From Gammaproteobacteria bacterium (lineage in GTDB: Bacteria > Pseudomonadota > Gammaproteobacteria > Pseudomonadales > Azotimanducaceae): a stretch of DNA of 64,000 nucleotides. The stretch is taken from assembly GCA_002690865.1 (NCBI GenBank), contig NZGG01000005.1:60551-124550 (forward strand). Reading direction: 5' to 3'. Under the pieces are notes generated by a model. The model saw nothing but the letters and a program-made list of their open reading frames with translations, had not been told where the DNA came from and did no database searches. Shown piece by piece: positions 8,753 through 16,645 of this stretch (positions are counted from its first letter, which is position 1; every line of letters begins with the position of its first letter). The translations under genes were made by a program, and so were the position numbers.

Positions 8753-9834
8753 TGTCAAATCACCCAAAAAATATAGATAACAGTAAAGGACTTTCGTCCC
8801 CTACCAAATCACGTTTTTCGCCCTTAATGAAAAGGCGGCTGGCAAACTTCCGGGCAAATAGACGCGGATTTTGGTCTTTATGTATATTTCTCTCACTCTT
8901 CACACTAACTCTCTTCGCAGAATTTTTAGCGAATGATAAACCATTGCTACTTTCCTATAATGATGAAATCTACTTCCCAGTATTCAAGCGTTATAAAGAA
9001 ACTGAATTCGGCGGAATATTCGAAGTAGAGGCGGACTATCGCGAAAAAGAAGTTCAAGCCATGATTGCCGAAAATGGAGGCTGGATGATCTGGCCCCCAA
9101 TTCCCTATAGCTACGATACAATAGACTATTACCTACCCGGTCCAGCACCTTACCCACCCTCTAAAGAGCACTGGTTCGGCACCGATAATGTTGGGAAAGA
9201 TGTTGCGGCGAACCTGATATATGGTGCGCGTCTTTCCTTTTTATTTGGTCTAGCATTAACATTCTTTGCCTCCATAATCGGTGTGTGTGCAGGCGGTATC
9301 CAGGGTTATTTTGGCGGAAAGATAGACCTTATCGCTCAGAGATTTGTGGAGATTTGGGCTGGGTTGCCGGTGCTTTTTATCCTTATAATTCTTGCAAGTA
9401 TCGTCGAGTCAAATGTTTTCTGGCTACTTGGTATCCTTGTCGCGTTCAGCTGGATGGCGCTTGTCGGAGTAGTCCGAGCAGAATTTCTACGAGCAAGGAA
9501 TTTTCAATATGTCACTGCAGCTCGAGCGCTCGGAACAAATAACATAAGTATTATGATTCGACATGTCCTTCCGAATGCTATGGTTGCTACCCTGACCTTC
9601 CTTCCTTTCATCCTGACCGGGTCCATAACCCTATTAACTTCTTTGGACTTTTTAGGTTTTGGTCTACCTTCAGACTCCCCCTCGCTTGGACGTTTGCTGG
9701 CGCAAGGACGGACGAACATACATGCACCATGGCTAGGGCTTACCACTTTCTTCACCCTTGCATTCATGTTAACGCTTCTAATTTTTACGGGGGAGGGTGT
9801 GCGCGATGCATTTGATCCGCGCAAAGAAAATTGA
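8752..9834 (+). CDS. yejE: ABC transporter permease, YejE-like
   Basis: This is the second permease of the YejABE transporter, 360 residues (DppC/OppC type). The N-terminus has the RRLANFRANRRGFWSL region, a membrane helix at about residues 40-60 and the long YejE-specific loop with WPPIPYSYDTIDY. The HWFGTDNVGKDV motif common to DppC-type permeases follows. The EAA loop lies at about residues 243-277 (AARALGTNN). The C-terminus carries the FLGFGLP and GVRDAFDPR segments typical of this family. It overlaps the yejB-like gene by one base. The next gene, 138 bp downstream, is a P450 on the opposite strand, so the operon ends here without its ATPase. Confidence 0.9.
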   Translation: MSNHPKNIDNSKGLSSPTKSRFSPLMKRRLANFRANRRGFWSLCIFLSLFTLTLFAEFLANDKPLLLSYNDEIYFPVFKRYKETEFGGIFEVEADYREKEVQAMIAENGGWMIWPPIPYSYDTIDYYLPGPAPYPPSKEHWFGTDNVGKDVAANLIYGARLSFLFGLALTFFASIIGVCAGGIQGYFGGKIDLIAQRFVEIWAGLPVLFILIILASIVESNVFWLLGILVAFSWMALVGVVRAEFLRARNFQYVTAARALGTNNISIMIRHVLPNAMVATLTFLPFILTGSITLLTSLDFLGFGLPSDSPSLGRLLAQGRTNIHAPWLGLTTFFTLAFMLTLLIFTGEGVRDAFDPRKEN

Positions 9835-9972
9835 CGCGTGTGTAATAGCTAAGAAGGTAATGCCGGACAATCATACCAGCATCTAAAATCATATCGAGTT
9901 AGGGGAGAACAAGAACATCCTATTATTGATCACCTGGCGAAAAACACATCAAAACAATAAAAAACGTATTGA

Positions 9973-11244
9973 TCAATATTGGGCAGTCTTTATATGTAAC
10001 TTTACTGGTAGCTTTGAATAGCCCCTGACAAAACTACTACGAATTCTTTCGGGCTCCCTTAAAACCTCAATAAAGTAGAAGCGCTTCTGAATCTCCTCCC
10101 AAAGAACTCTGAGTTGCATTTCTGCTAACCGGTTACCCATACATCGATGTATGCCAAATCCAAAGGCAAGATGCTGACGGGCATTTTTGCGATCAATGAT
10201 TAATCTATCTGCATTTTCAAATACGGCTTTATCACGATTACCAGAGGCGTACCACATCAACACACGGTCTCCTTTCTGCATCTTTTGACCCCTTATCGCC
10301 GTATCTCTGAGGACAGTTCGGCGCATGTAAGAGAGTGGCGTCTGCCACCTTATGATTTCAGCTACCATATTCGGAATCAACTTAGGATTACTGCGCAGTT
10401 TTGCATACTCTTCAGGAAATTTATTGAGTGCATATACACCGCCAGAAATAGAATTGCGGGTTGTATCATTACCCCCGACGATCAATAGAATTAGGTTCCC
10501 TAGAAATTCCGTAGGATCCATATTTTGTGTAGCCTCTCCATGGGCAAGCATCGATATAAAATCAAAACCATTCCCCGTTTGTTTCCTCTCTTGCCATAGC
10601 GCAGTAAAATACTTGAGGCATTCCATTAGCTCAGTCCGCTTTTCTTCTTCAGAGATAAATACACCGTTGTCCTCATTAGAAGTTGCCACATCAGACCAAC
10701 GCGTAAGCATGCCCCGATCTTCAAAAGGAAAATCAAATAATGTTGCAAGCATTTGGGTTGTCAGCTCTATGGAAACTTTCTCTACCCAATTAAATTCTTC
10801 ATCCAATGGCAGCGAATCGAGAATATGACAGACTCGCTCCCTAATAGTTGATTCCATTCTCGCAAGATTAGATGGTCCAACCGTCGGAGTGACTACTTTT
10901 CTTTGCTCATCATGCTTAGGGGGATCCATAGCAATAAACATGGGTAGTGGAAAATCCTCTTGCGGATCTAGAACTGTGATAATGGGTTCAGAAGAGAATA
11001 CTTCGTGATTGGTGTCTACGGCCTTGATATCTTCATATCGAGTTAGGGACCAGAAACCGAAGCCATCCTCTGCCTCCCACCAATGCACTGGCGCCTCAGT
11101 TCGCAATCGTTCCATAAAGGGCTCCACCTCATTGCGTTCCCAGATGCCTGGAGCAACAAGACAAATTTCTTTCAAAGGGATTGCATAAGGATCTATTGGT
11201 TCTTCATTCAAGGCAAATTTCCTTCGAGGCACTATTTCGGACAC
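9973..11244 (-). CDS. Cytochrome P450, CYP153-like (alkane/fatty acid terminal hydroxylase type)
   Basis: This is a soluble class I bacterial P450 of 423 residues. The heme-binding loop FGFGIHRCMG places the thiolate ligand at Cys368. The I-helix motif GGNDTTRN is at residues 257-264, with the Asp260-Thr261 proton-relay pair. The ExxR region and several blocks match the CYP153 pattern closely, including VDTNHEVFSSEP, PLPMFIAMDPPKHD and TTQMLATLFDFP. CYP153 enzymes hydroxylate the terminal carbon of alkanes, fatty acids or cyclic compounds. The start is GTG, preceded by GGGAG seven bases upstream. The ferredoxin and ferredoxin reductase genes that often accompany CYP153 are absent from both sides. 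The seleno-peroxiredoxin candidate lies immediately upstream on the same strand (62 bp). Confidence 0.9.
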   Translation of the reverse strand: MSEIVPRRKFALNEEPIDPYAIPLKEICLVAPGIWERNEVEPFMERLRTEAPVHWWEAEDGFGFWSLTRYEDIKAVDTNHEVFSSEPIITVLDPQEDFPLPMFIAMDPPKHDEQRKVVTPTVGPSNLARMESTIRERVCHILDSLPLDEEFNWVEKVSIELTTQMLATLFDFPFEDRGMLTRWSDVATSNEDNGVFISEEEKRTELMECLKYFTALWQERKQTGNGFDFISMLAHGEATQNMDPTEFLGNLILLIVGGNDTTRNSISGGVYALNKFPEEYAKLRSNPKLIPNMVAEIIRWQTPLSYMRRTVLRDTAIRGQKMQKGDRVLMWYASGNRDKAVFENADRLIIDRKNARQHLAFGFGIHRCMGNRLAEMQLRVLWEEIQKRFYFIEVLREPERIRSSFVRGYSKLPVKLHIKTAQY

Positions 11245-11306
11245 TTTCAGGCTCCCTTATACGAATTAAAGTCGTATTCCGATATTAAGATTTACAAAAT
11301 ACTCAA

Positions 11307-11765
11307 CTAACCTCCAAATTTCCTTTCTATTAGGTCTCCAAGCACTTCCTCCGGGTGGTCGCCTGCTTTAACTTTTCCATAAACTTCACGCACTTTCCCA
11401 TCTGGTCCAATAAGATAACTGATTCGAGACGCTTTCCCTGCGGCCAGATCGACCGCTGCGCCATAGGCTACAGAGCAGGATAAATCTTCATCACTAAGCA
11501 AATCGAAAGGGAAATCATACTTCTCCCTGAATCGTTTATTTTTGATAGGTGCATCGTTACTAATGCCAAGAACTACAGTATTTTGCTCAGCAAATAATTG
11601 GATTCGATCACGGAACCCTTCACCTTCTATAGTTCATCCAGGAGTGCTTGCTCTTGGATAAAACCAAAAAATAATGTTCTTACCCTTAAAGTCTGCGAGC
11701 GACACTGTATTGCCATCTTGATTAGGTAGGCTAAATTGAGGTGCTTCGTTACCTATTTTAAGCAA
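11307..11765 (-). CDS. PrxQ/Bcp-type peroxiredoxin with in-frame TGA at the catalytic cysteine (candidate selenoprotein)
   Basis: When read through one TGA, this frame gives a 152-residue thiol peroxidase of the bacterioferritin co-migratory protein (Bcp/PrxQ) family, full length for the family. It begins at TTG 11765, six bases after a strong GGAGG. The N-terminus (KIGNEAPQFSLPNQDG) is typical of the family. The active-site segment reads FYPRASTPG-TGA-T, where the family has TPGC. Codon 44 (11634-11636) is therefore TGA exactly at the peroxidatic Cys, and the frame then continues (EGEGFRDR, LLSDEDLSC) to the TAG at 11307. No other stop or frameshift exists. The usual nearby second Cys is absent; Cys97 could act as resolving residue. 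It would reduce peroxides in the cytosol. Ordinary annotation would keep only the C-terminal 64 codons. A decayed gene is the alternative, but is less likely. Confidence 0.85.
11600..11618 (-). promoter_or_regulatory. SECIS-like hairpin downstream of the TGA codon
   Basis: On the mRNA, GGGUUC (11618-11613) pairs with GAAUCC (11605-11600) over six base pairs including one G-U. The pairing closes a seven-base loop, CGUGAUC. The loop begins 21 bases after the TGA and has G as its second base. Bacterial SECIS elements are known to be small hairpins within about 16-37 bases of the UGA with a G among the first two loop bases, so spacing, size and loop all agree. I found it by eye and computed no folding energy. 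Confidence 0.65.
11634..11636 (-). other. In-frame TGA, predicted selenocysteine codon 44
   Basis: The minus strand reads TGA (TCA on the plus strand) in the position of the PrxQ catalytic cysteine, inside a Thr-Pro-Gly-X motif. Both flanks of the codon are conserved PrxQ sequence in the same frame. A Cys codon (TGT or TGC) differs from TGA by one base, as expected for Cys/Sec exchange. Confidence 0.8.
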
Positions 11766-11882
11766 GGCTTTCCTCCAAATTGAGTATCGCTGGTATGCTA
11801 GGCGATCTGAAAGAACAGCGCAACAATAGTGGAGAAAAACAAGGTATGATTATGAAATCAAAAACTAAAATAAGAGATTAAA

Positions 11883-13445
11883 ATGCCGGAAAAGAAGGAC
11901 CGTAGTGGTGCTGAAAGTTTAGTACAAGCATTAGTTGATTCGGAAGCAGACGTTTGTTTTGCAAATCCAGGCACTTCTGAAATGCATTTCGTCGCGGCAC
12001 TCGATACCAATCCCCAAATGCGGTGTGTGTTGGGACTATTCGAGGGGGTCGTAACAGGAGCAGCTGATGGATATGCTCGTATGGCGAGAAAACCTGCTGT
12101 CACGCTTACACATTTGGGCCCAGGACTGGGAAACGGCTTAGCGAATCTTCATAACGCAAAAAAAGCACGCACACCTGTCGTTAACGTAGTAGGAGAGCAT
12201 GCGACTTATCATCGTAAATATGACGCCCCTTTAACTTCAGATGTCGCAGGGTTTGCGGCACCAGTTTCGGGATGGGTCAAAGTTAGCGATTCTGCTGATA
12301 GCGTTGCCGCTGATGGGGCCGAGGCAGTTCAGGCTTCAATGAAGCCACCAGGTCAAGTTGCTACATTAATACTCCCAGCAGACACAGCATGGAATCGCAC
12401 CACAGCTTCAGCTAATCCGCTACCGCGCATTCAACCCAAAGCATTTAGCGCACTCAATATAGATACTGTTGCTAATGTCCTTAAAAGTGGGGAACCGAGC
12501 GTAATTCTGATGAATGGAGAACTCACACAATCTCGGAGTTCGATGGCCAACAAGGTCAGTCAAGCGACAGGCGCACGCATTCTTATGGATACCTTTGTAG
12601 GACGAGTCCAACGTGGGGCAGGTATTTCAGAAATCGCTCGCTTACCTTATTTCGGAGAAATGGCTGCGGAGGTCCTTGCCGGAACGAAACATTTGATTAT
12701 ATTAGGTACTCAAGCTCCTGTGACCTTTTTTGCATATCCCGACAAGCCTAATTATCTAACGCCGGAAGGCTGCGAATTACATACACTTGCAGAGCGTGAT
12801 GAGGACATCGATGGGGCTCTAGAGGCGCTAGTAGATGCTGTCGGTGCAGCCGATATTTCCCCTATCCTAGTGGATCTCGAAATACCAGGTTTACCTTCTG
12901 GAGAACTGAATCAACGATCAGCTGGAACAACACTCGCACATTTCTTGCCGGAGAATGCGATCATCGTGGACGAGGGTGGGATGAATGGCGGAGGAAGTAT
13001 CGCAGCGACTCGCACAGGCAAACCGCACGATTGGCTGATTATAACGGGTGGGGCTATTGGCTTTGGCCTCCCCTGCGCTACTGGAGCGGCCGTGGCTTGT
13101 CCTGATCAACGCGTCATTAGCTTACAGGCCGACGGAAGTGGTATGTACACTAACCAAGCTCTTTGGAGTCAAGCACGTGAAGGACTGAATATCACAACAA
13201 TTCTTTTTGCTAATCAGCGATATGGAATTTTACAAGTGGAGTTTGGGCGCGTAGGAGCGCATAACCCGGGGCCTAAAGCAATGAGCATGCTAGATCTTAC
13301 CAACCCCGAGCTTAAGTGGACCGATATCGCTAAAGGCATGGGAGTACCAGCCTGGCGAGTTCATACTGTAGAAGAGTACGCCGATGCCCTTAAAAAATCA
13401 TTTGCTACTCCAGGGCCAGCGTTAATCGAAGTAATGGTCCCCTAA
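11883..13445 (+). CDS. ThDP-dependent acetolactate synthase-like enzyme
   Basis: This is a thiamine-diphosphate enzyme of 520 residues with the three-domain architecture of acetolactate synthase or benzoylformate decarboxylase. The cofactor-activating Glu54 sits in the FEG segment of the N-terminal Pyr domain. A PGTSE motif lies at residues 29-33. The C-terminal PP domain carries the Mg/ThDP motif starting at Asp417 (DGSGMYT) and ending at Asn444. It is shorter than biosynthetic acetolactate synthase (about 560-590 residues), and no regulatory small subunit is present. A catabolic 2-keto-acid decarboxylase or lyase is therefore more likely than branched-chain amino-acid synthesis. The FGE-like gene starts about 20 bp downstream on the same strand. 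It is the first of three distinct ThDP enzymes within 12 kb. Confidence 0.85.
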   Translation: MPEKKDRSGAESLVQALVDSEADVCFANPGTSEMHFVAALDTNPQMRCVLGLFEGVVTGAADGYARMARKPAVTLTHLGPGLGNGLANLHNAKKARTPVVNVVGEHATYHRKYDAPLTSDVAGFAAPVSGWVKVSDSADSVAADGAEAVQASMKPPGQVATLILPADTAWNRTTASANPLPRIQPKAFSALNIDTVANVLKSGEPSVILMNGELTQSRSSMANKVSQATGARILMDTFVGRVQRGAGISEIARLPYFGEMAAEVLAGTKHLIILGTQAPVTFFAYPDKPNYLTPEGCELHTLAERDEDIDGALEALVDAVGAADISPILVDLEIPGLPSGELNQRSAGTTLAHFLPENAIIVDEGGMNGGGSIAATRTGKPHDWLIITGGAIGFGLPCATGAAVACPDQRVISLQADGSGMYTNQALWSQAREGLNITTILFANQRYGILQVEFGRVGAHNPGPKAMSMLDLTNPELKWTDIAKGMGVPAWRVHTVEEYADALKKSFATPGPALIEVMVP

Positions 13446-13468
13446 ATCAAGAGCGGTCTCTTTTGTCG

Positions 13469-14407
13469 ATGTCCACCAAAAATATGACTTGGATCCCAGA
13501 CGGTAATTTTACAATGGGCTCCTCGAAATTCTATGCTGAGGAACGACCCGTAAATAAAATCTCTGTGGATGGGTTCTGGATCGATACCACGCCAGTCACT
13601 AACAGAGAGTTCGCCCGCTTTGTAAAAGCGACTAATTATATTTCAGTTGCAGAAAGAGCTTTAGATCCTGATGATTATGTTGGTATTAACATAGAAAATT
13701 TCGTTCCAGGCTCTCTTGTTTTCAAACCCACAACTGGACCTGTAAATCTTAATAATCCTAACAACTGGTGGGAGTTTGTTGGGGGGGCTAACTGGCGAGC
13801 CCCTCTCGGTACAAGCAAAGCAATCTCTAGGGATCATCCTGTCGTGCAGGTTGCCTTCGAGGATGTTGCTGCCTATGCGGAATGGGCGGGGAAGTCGATT
13901 CCTACCGAAGCAGAATGGGAATACGCCGCGAAAGGCGGACGAGAAGACACTACATTCCCTTGGGGAAATGACCTCTACCAAGACGGTAAAGCGATGGCGA
14001 ATACCTGGGATGGGGAATTCCCTTGGCTCAATACCGAGCTTGACGGCTACTCGGGAACCTCCCCTGTGAATACCTTTCCTAAAAACGAGTTTGGTCTTCT
14101 TGATATGATTGGGAATGTATGGGAATGGACTCAAGACTGGTGGACTTCAGCACACCCTGAAGTGACTGCTTCTCCATGTTGTAGCACTAGCGGTACAAAT
14201 AGCAATCCCCAAGGGGGCAAAAAAGAAGCAAGTTTCGATCCACAGATGCCACAAATTAGTATTCCTCGCAAAGTTTTAAAAGGAGGCTCACACTTGTGTG
14301 CAGCTAACTATTGCTTTCGCTATCGTCCAGCTGCTCGGATACCACAAATGATTGATACATCAGCATCACATATTGGCTTTCGTTGCGTGCTTAGAGGCCG
14401 AACTTAA
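13469..14407 (+). CDS. Formylglycine-generating enzyme (sulfatase maturase, SUMF1/FGE family)
   Basis: This is an aerobic sulfatase-maturing oxidase of about 312 residues. The ATG at 13469 is preferred over a TTG two codons earlier. The FGE-sulfatase domain runs through almost the whole protein, with TMGSSKFYAEERPV at the start, then PTEAEWEYAAKGG and GNVWEWTQDWW, and GFRC at the end. Both copper-binding cysteines of true FGEs are present, at about Cys277 and Cys282 in GGSHLCAANYCFRYR. This separates it from the many FGE-fold proteins that lack them. FGE oxidises the active-site Cys of type I sulfatases to formylglycine, and a fitting sulfatase with a CMPAR motif lies at 39633-41153. Its operon partner here is a ThDP enzyme, which is an odd pairing. 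It has no signal peptide and is cytosolic. Confidence 0.88.
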   Translation: MSTKNMTWIPDGNFTMGSSKFYAEERPVNKISVDGFWIDTTPVTNREFARFVKATNYISVAERALDPDDYVGINIENFVPGSLVFKPTTGPVNLNNPNNWWEFVGGANWRAPLGTSKAISRDHPVVQVAFEDVAAYAEWAGKSIPTEAEWEYAAKGGREDTTFPWGNDLYQDGKAMANTWDGEFPWLNTELDGYSGTSPVNTFPKNEFGLLDMIGNVWEWTQDWWTSAHPEVTASPCCSTSGTNSNPQGGKKEASFDPQMPQISIPRKVLKGGSHLCAANYCFRYRPAARIPQMIDTSASHIGFRCVLRGRT

Positions 14408-15546
14408 TTTTGAGCTACTACCCCTTCTTTTATTAATTTTTCAATTTCATCTTCAGAAAAACTTGCACTCCTGAGAATATTTATCGAGTGAGAACCAGGA
14501 GGGACATCGCTCTCCGGCAGCTCCGGCGAGGTGCGACTAAACCTTGGAGCAGGCGCTGCCTGGTAGAATCCATCTCGTTCGAAAAAGGCACCACGGGAAA
14601 TATTGTGAGGATGCACTCGAGCCTCCTCATAACTTAGTACTGGAGCATAACAAATATCCGTACCAATCATAAGTTCATCCCATTCATCTCGCGACTTCGT
14701 TTTGAAGATCTCCCTGAATTGTTTCTTCAGCAAAGGCCAATCTTCTCGAGACATTTGACTTGGAAAGTTTCTCACCTGATCAAGTCCTAATTTTTCAAGG
14801 AGCAAAGAATAAAACTGTGGCTCAATAGAACCCAACGAGATGAACTTCCCGTCGCTTGTTTCGTAGGTATTATAAAAGTGGGAACCTCCATCAAGAAGGT
14901 TAGTTCCACGAGCGTCTGACCAATCACCTGAATTCATAAGCCCAAATATTGCATTCATTAAGAGCGCAGAACCTTCGGTCATCGCGGCATCAACAACTTG
15001 GCCTTTCCCGCTCTGACTCCGCTCATAAAGGGCCGCTAAAATACCGAACGCTAAAAGCATACCCCCACCACCAAAATCACCAACCAGATTAAGTGGCGGT
15101 ATTGGTTTCTCGCCAGCATTACCAATTGAATGCAGAGCTCCTGAAAGTGATATGTAATTAATATCATGACCTGCTGCAGTTGACATCTCACCGGTCTGTC
15201 CCCAACCCGTCATACGCCCATAAATCAAGCTCGGATTCCTGACAAGACAGGTATCTGGACCGAGTCCGATTCTTTCCATCACCCCTGGCCGAAATCCCTC
15301 AATTAGAATATCTGACCTATCAATTAGCTTGAGGGCAGCTCCAACTCCACTAGGTTCTTTAAGATTAATTGCGATACTTTGACGTCCACGCCCTAGAACA
15401 TTGGGGTCTTTTGCTGACCCAGCGAAAGAGGCGACACGATCAACACGGATTACCTCTGCACCCATATCAGCCAACATCATTCCACAATACGGACCAGGAC
15501 CAATACCTTGGAACTCTACTACCTTTAAGTCGGTGAGCGGACCCAT
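14404..15546 (-). CDS. Alpha-methylacyl-CoA racemase-like CoA-transferase family III protein
   Basis: This is a CaiB/BaiF superfamily protein of 380 residues. The N-terminal DLKVVEFQGIGPGPYCGMMLADMG block and the GHDINYISLSGALH block are typical of alpha-methylacyl-CoA racemase (AMACR). The two catalytic residues of that enzyme are in place at His127 and Asp157. AMACR interconverts R and S 2-methylacyl-CoA esters, which allows beta-oxidation of phytanic-type, isoprenoid or bile-acid side chains. This fits the CYP153-like P450 and acyl-CoA genes in the window. The ATG is preceded by AGGAG. It overlaps the convergent FGE-like gene by 4 bp. The neighbour upstream on the same strand is a 2-keto-4-pentenoate hydratase-like gene, 96 bp or more away, so co-transcription is possible. 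Confidence 0.9.
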   Translation of the reverse strand: MGPLTDLKVVEFQGIGPGPYCGMMLADMGAEVIRVDRVASFAGSAKDPNVLGRGRQSIAINLKEPSGVGAALKLIDRSDILIEGFRPGVMERIGLGPDTCLVRNPSLIYGRMTGWGQTGEMSTAAGHDINYISLSGALHSIGNAGEKPIPPLNLVGDFGGGGMLLAFGILAALYERSQSGKGQVVDAAMTEGSALLMNAIFGLMNSGDWSDARGTNLLDGGSHFYNTYETSDGKFISLGSIEPQFYSLLLEKLGLDQVRNFPSQMSREDWPLLKKQFREIFKTKSRDEWDELMIGTDICYAPVLSYEEARVHPHNISRGAFFERDGFYQAAPAPRFSRTSPELPESDVPPGSHSINILRSASFSEDEIEKLIKEGVVAQN

Positions 15547-15641
15547 ATCTTCTCCTGTTTAAATTACAAAAATGCCGAGGGCAATCCTAAATAGCTAAGA
15601 CCTTAGTAACAGTATTGGTGGCTTGCTCCTACTTAAAGCCC

Positions 15642-16409
15642 CTAAACACCCTCAGTAAGTTCAAACTCGATTCGTCCAAAGTCACCGTAGTCCCCTAAAT
15701 AGCTGCCTGGCAAACCAGGTTGGGGCCCACCCAGAGCTCCCGTCATCAATAATTGTCCAGGTTCCAGTGCATAGCCATGGTGCAGCACTTTATTTATCAG
15801 CCAACATAGAGCTTCAAGTTGCCCACCCATAGCGTCAGTTGCGAGGCCTTCACTCAGTCTTTCGCTATCCCGAGACATCACTACAGAAATCGCGTCTAAA
15901 TCATCACCCCACAAGGTGACTTCACCTGGCACGAAAGCAGCGGCCGCCGAATTAACTGCTACTAGATCTGCTCCGGTACGCGTTTCAGCGGGCCCAAAGG
16001 CAGGATCAGCTATTTCGAAAACAGGCAGCACTCCTCCTATATAACTTAAGACATTATCAGGAATTACCTCAGTGCTCAGAGGAGTTGCAACCAAGTAGCC
16101 TATCTCCGTCTCAATTACAGGTCGATGGAAATTCTTCAGAGCAATCGAATCACCTGCTCGTGCCTGACCTTCTTTCGGTAGGACACCAAATACTGGTTCG
16201 CTAACCCCCATGGCCTTTTGCCCCGCCGCATTACTTAACGCAGCTTTAAATCCGGCGATGGACATTCCTGACCTCAAGACGACCTGGGCTTGGATGTTAT
16301 ATGCTGTCTCCAAATCAAGCGGGGCCTCTGCAGACAACACCGGCCTTAATTTTCCAGCGCGCATTGCTGCAACGATTTTATCCGCATCTCGATGAATACG
16401 ATTTACCAT
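15642..16409 (-). CDS. 2-keto-4-pentenoate hydratase / fumarylacetoacetate hydrolase-fold protein
   Basis: This is an MhpD-like protein of about 255 residues. The ATG at 16409, preceded by AGAGG, is chosen over a TTG 13 codons upstream. The FAA-hydrolase fold's metal ligands appear as the paired Glu100 and Glu102 (IETEIGYL) and Glu132 (FEIADPAF). MhpD-type enzymes hydrate 2-hydroxypenta-2,4-dienoate in meta-cleavage pathways, and related members decarboxylate 4-oxalocrotonate. The C-terminal MTGALGG segment is typical. No ring-cleavage dioxygenase is nearby, so the aromatic pathway link is unproven. It may act with the AMACR-like protein encoded downstream on the same strand. Confidence 0.85.
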   Translation of the reverse strand: MVNRIHRDADKIVAAMRAGKLRPVLSAEAPLDLETAYNIQAQVVLRSGMSIAGFKAALSNAAGQKAMGVSEPVFGVLPKEGQARAGDSIALKNFHRPVIETEIGYLVATPLSTEVIPDNVLSYIGGVLPVFEIADPAFGPAETRTGADLVAVNSAAAAFVPGEVTLWGDDLDAISVVMSRDSERLSEGLATDAMGGQLEALCWLINKVLHHGYALEPGQLLMTGALGGPQPGLPGSYLGDYGDFGRIEFELTEGV

Positions 16410-16645
16410 TCCCAACCTCTTCTTATTAAGCTCTAATAATTTGCCCAAGATAATTTAATGCCAAAATACTACATAACGAAAAGCGTCTTACCAGTTTCTT
16501 ATAAAATCAGGAATTTGCAATTAAATCCAACTACCTTTGCAGAAACCGATTCCGTTAGATTAATTTGAACAGGTGTTTCAACACCTCTGAATGCATTATA
16601 GTCTGATATCAGATAATTCGTCGGAAACAAAAAGGATAGACGCCC

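Noticed and set aside
10352..10828. Rightward 158-codon open frame
   Set aside because: It is antisense to the P450 gene, whose motifs fully explain the region; the translation shows no family resemblance.
11307..11501. Short 64-codon standalone gene
   Set aside because: It is only the C-terminal part of the peroxiredoxin downstream of the TGA; the conserved active site lies upstream in the same frame.
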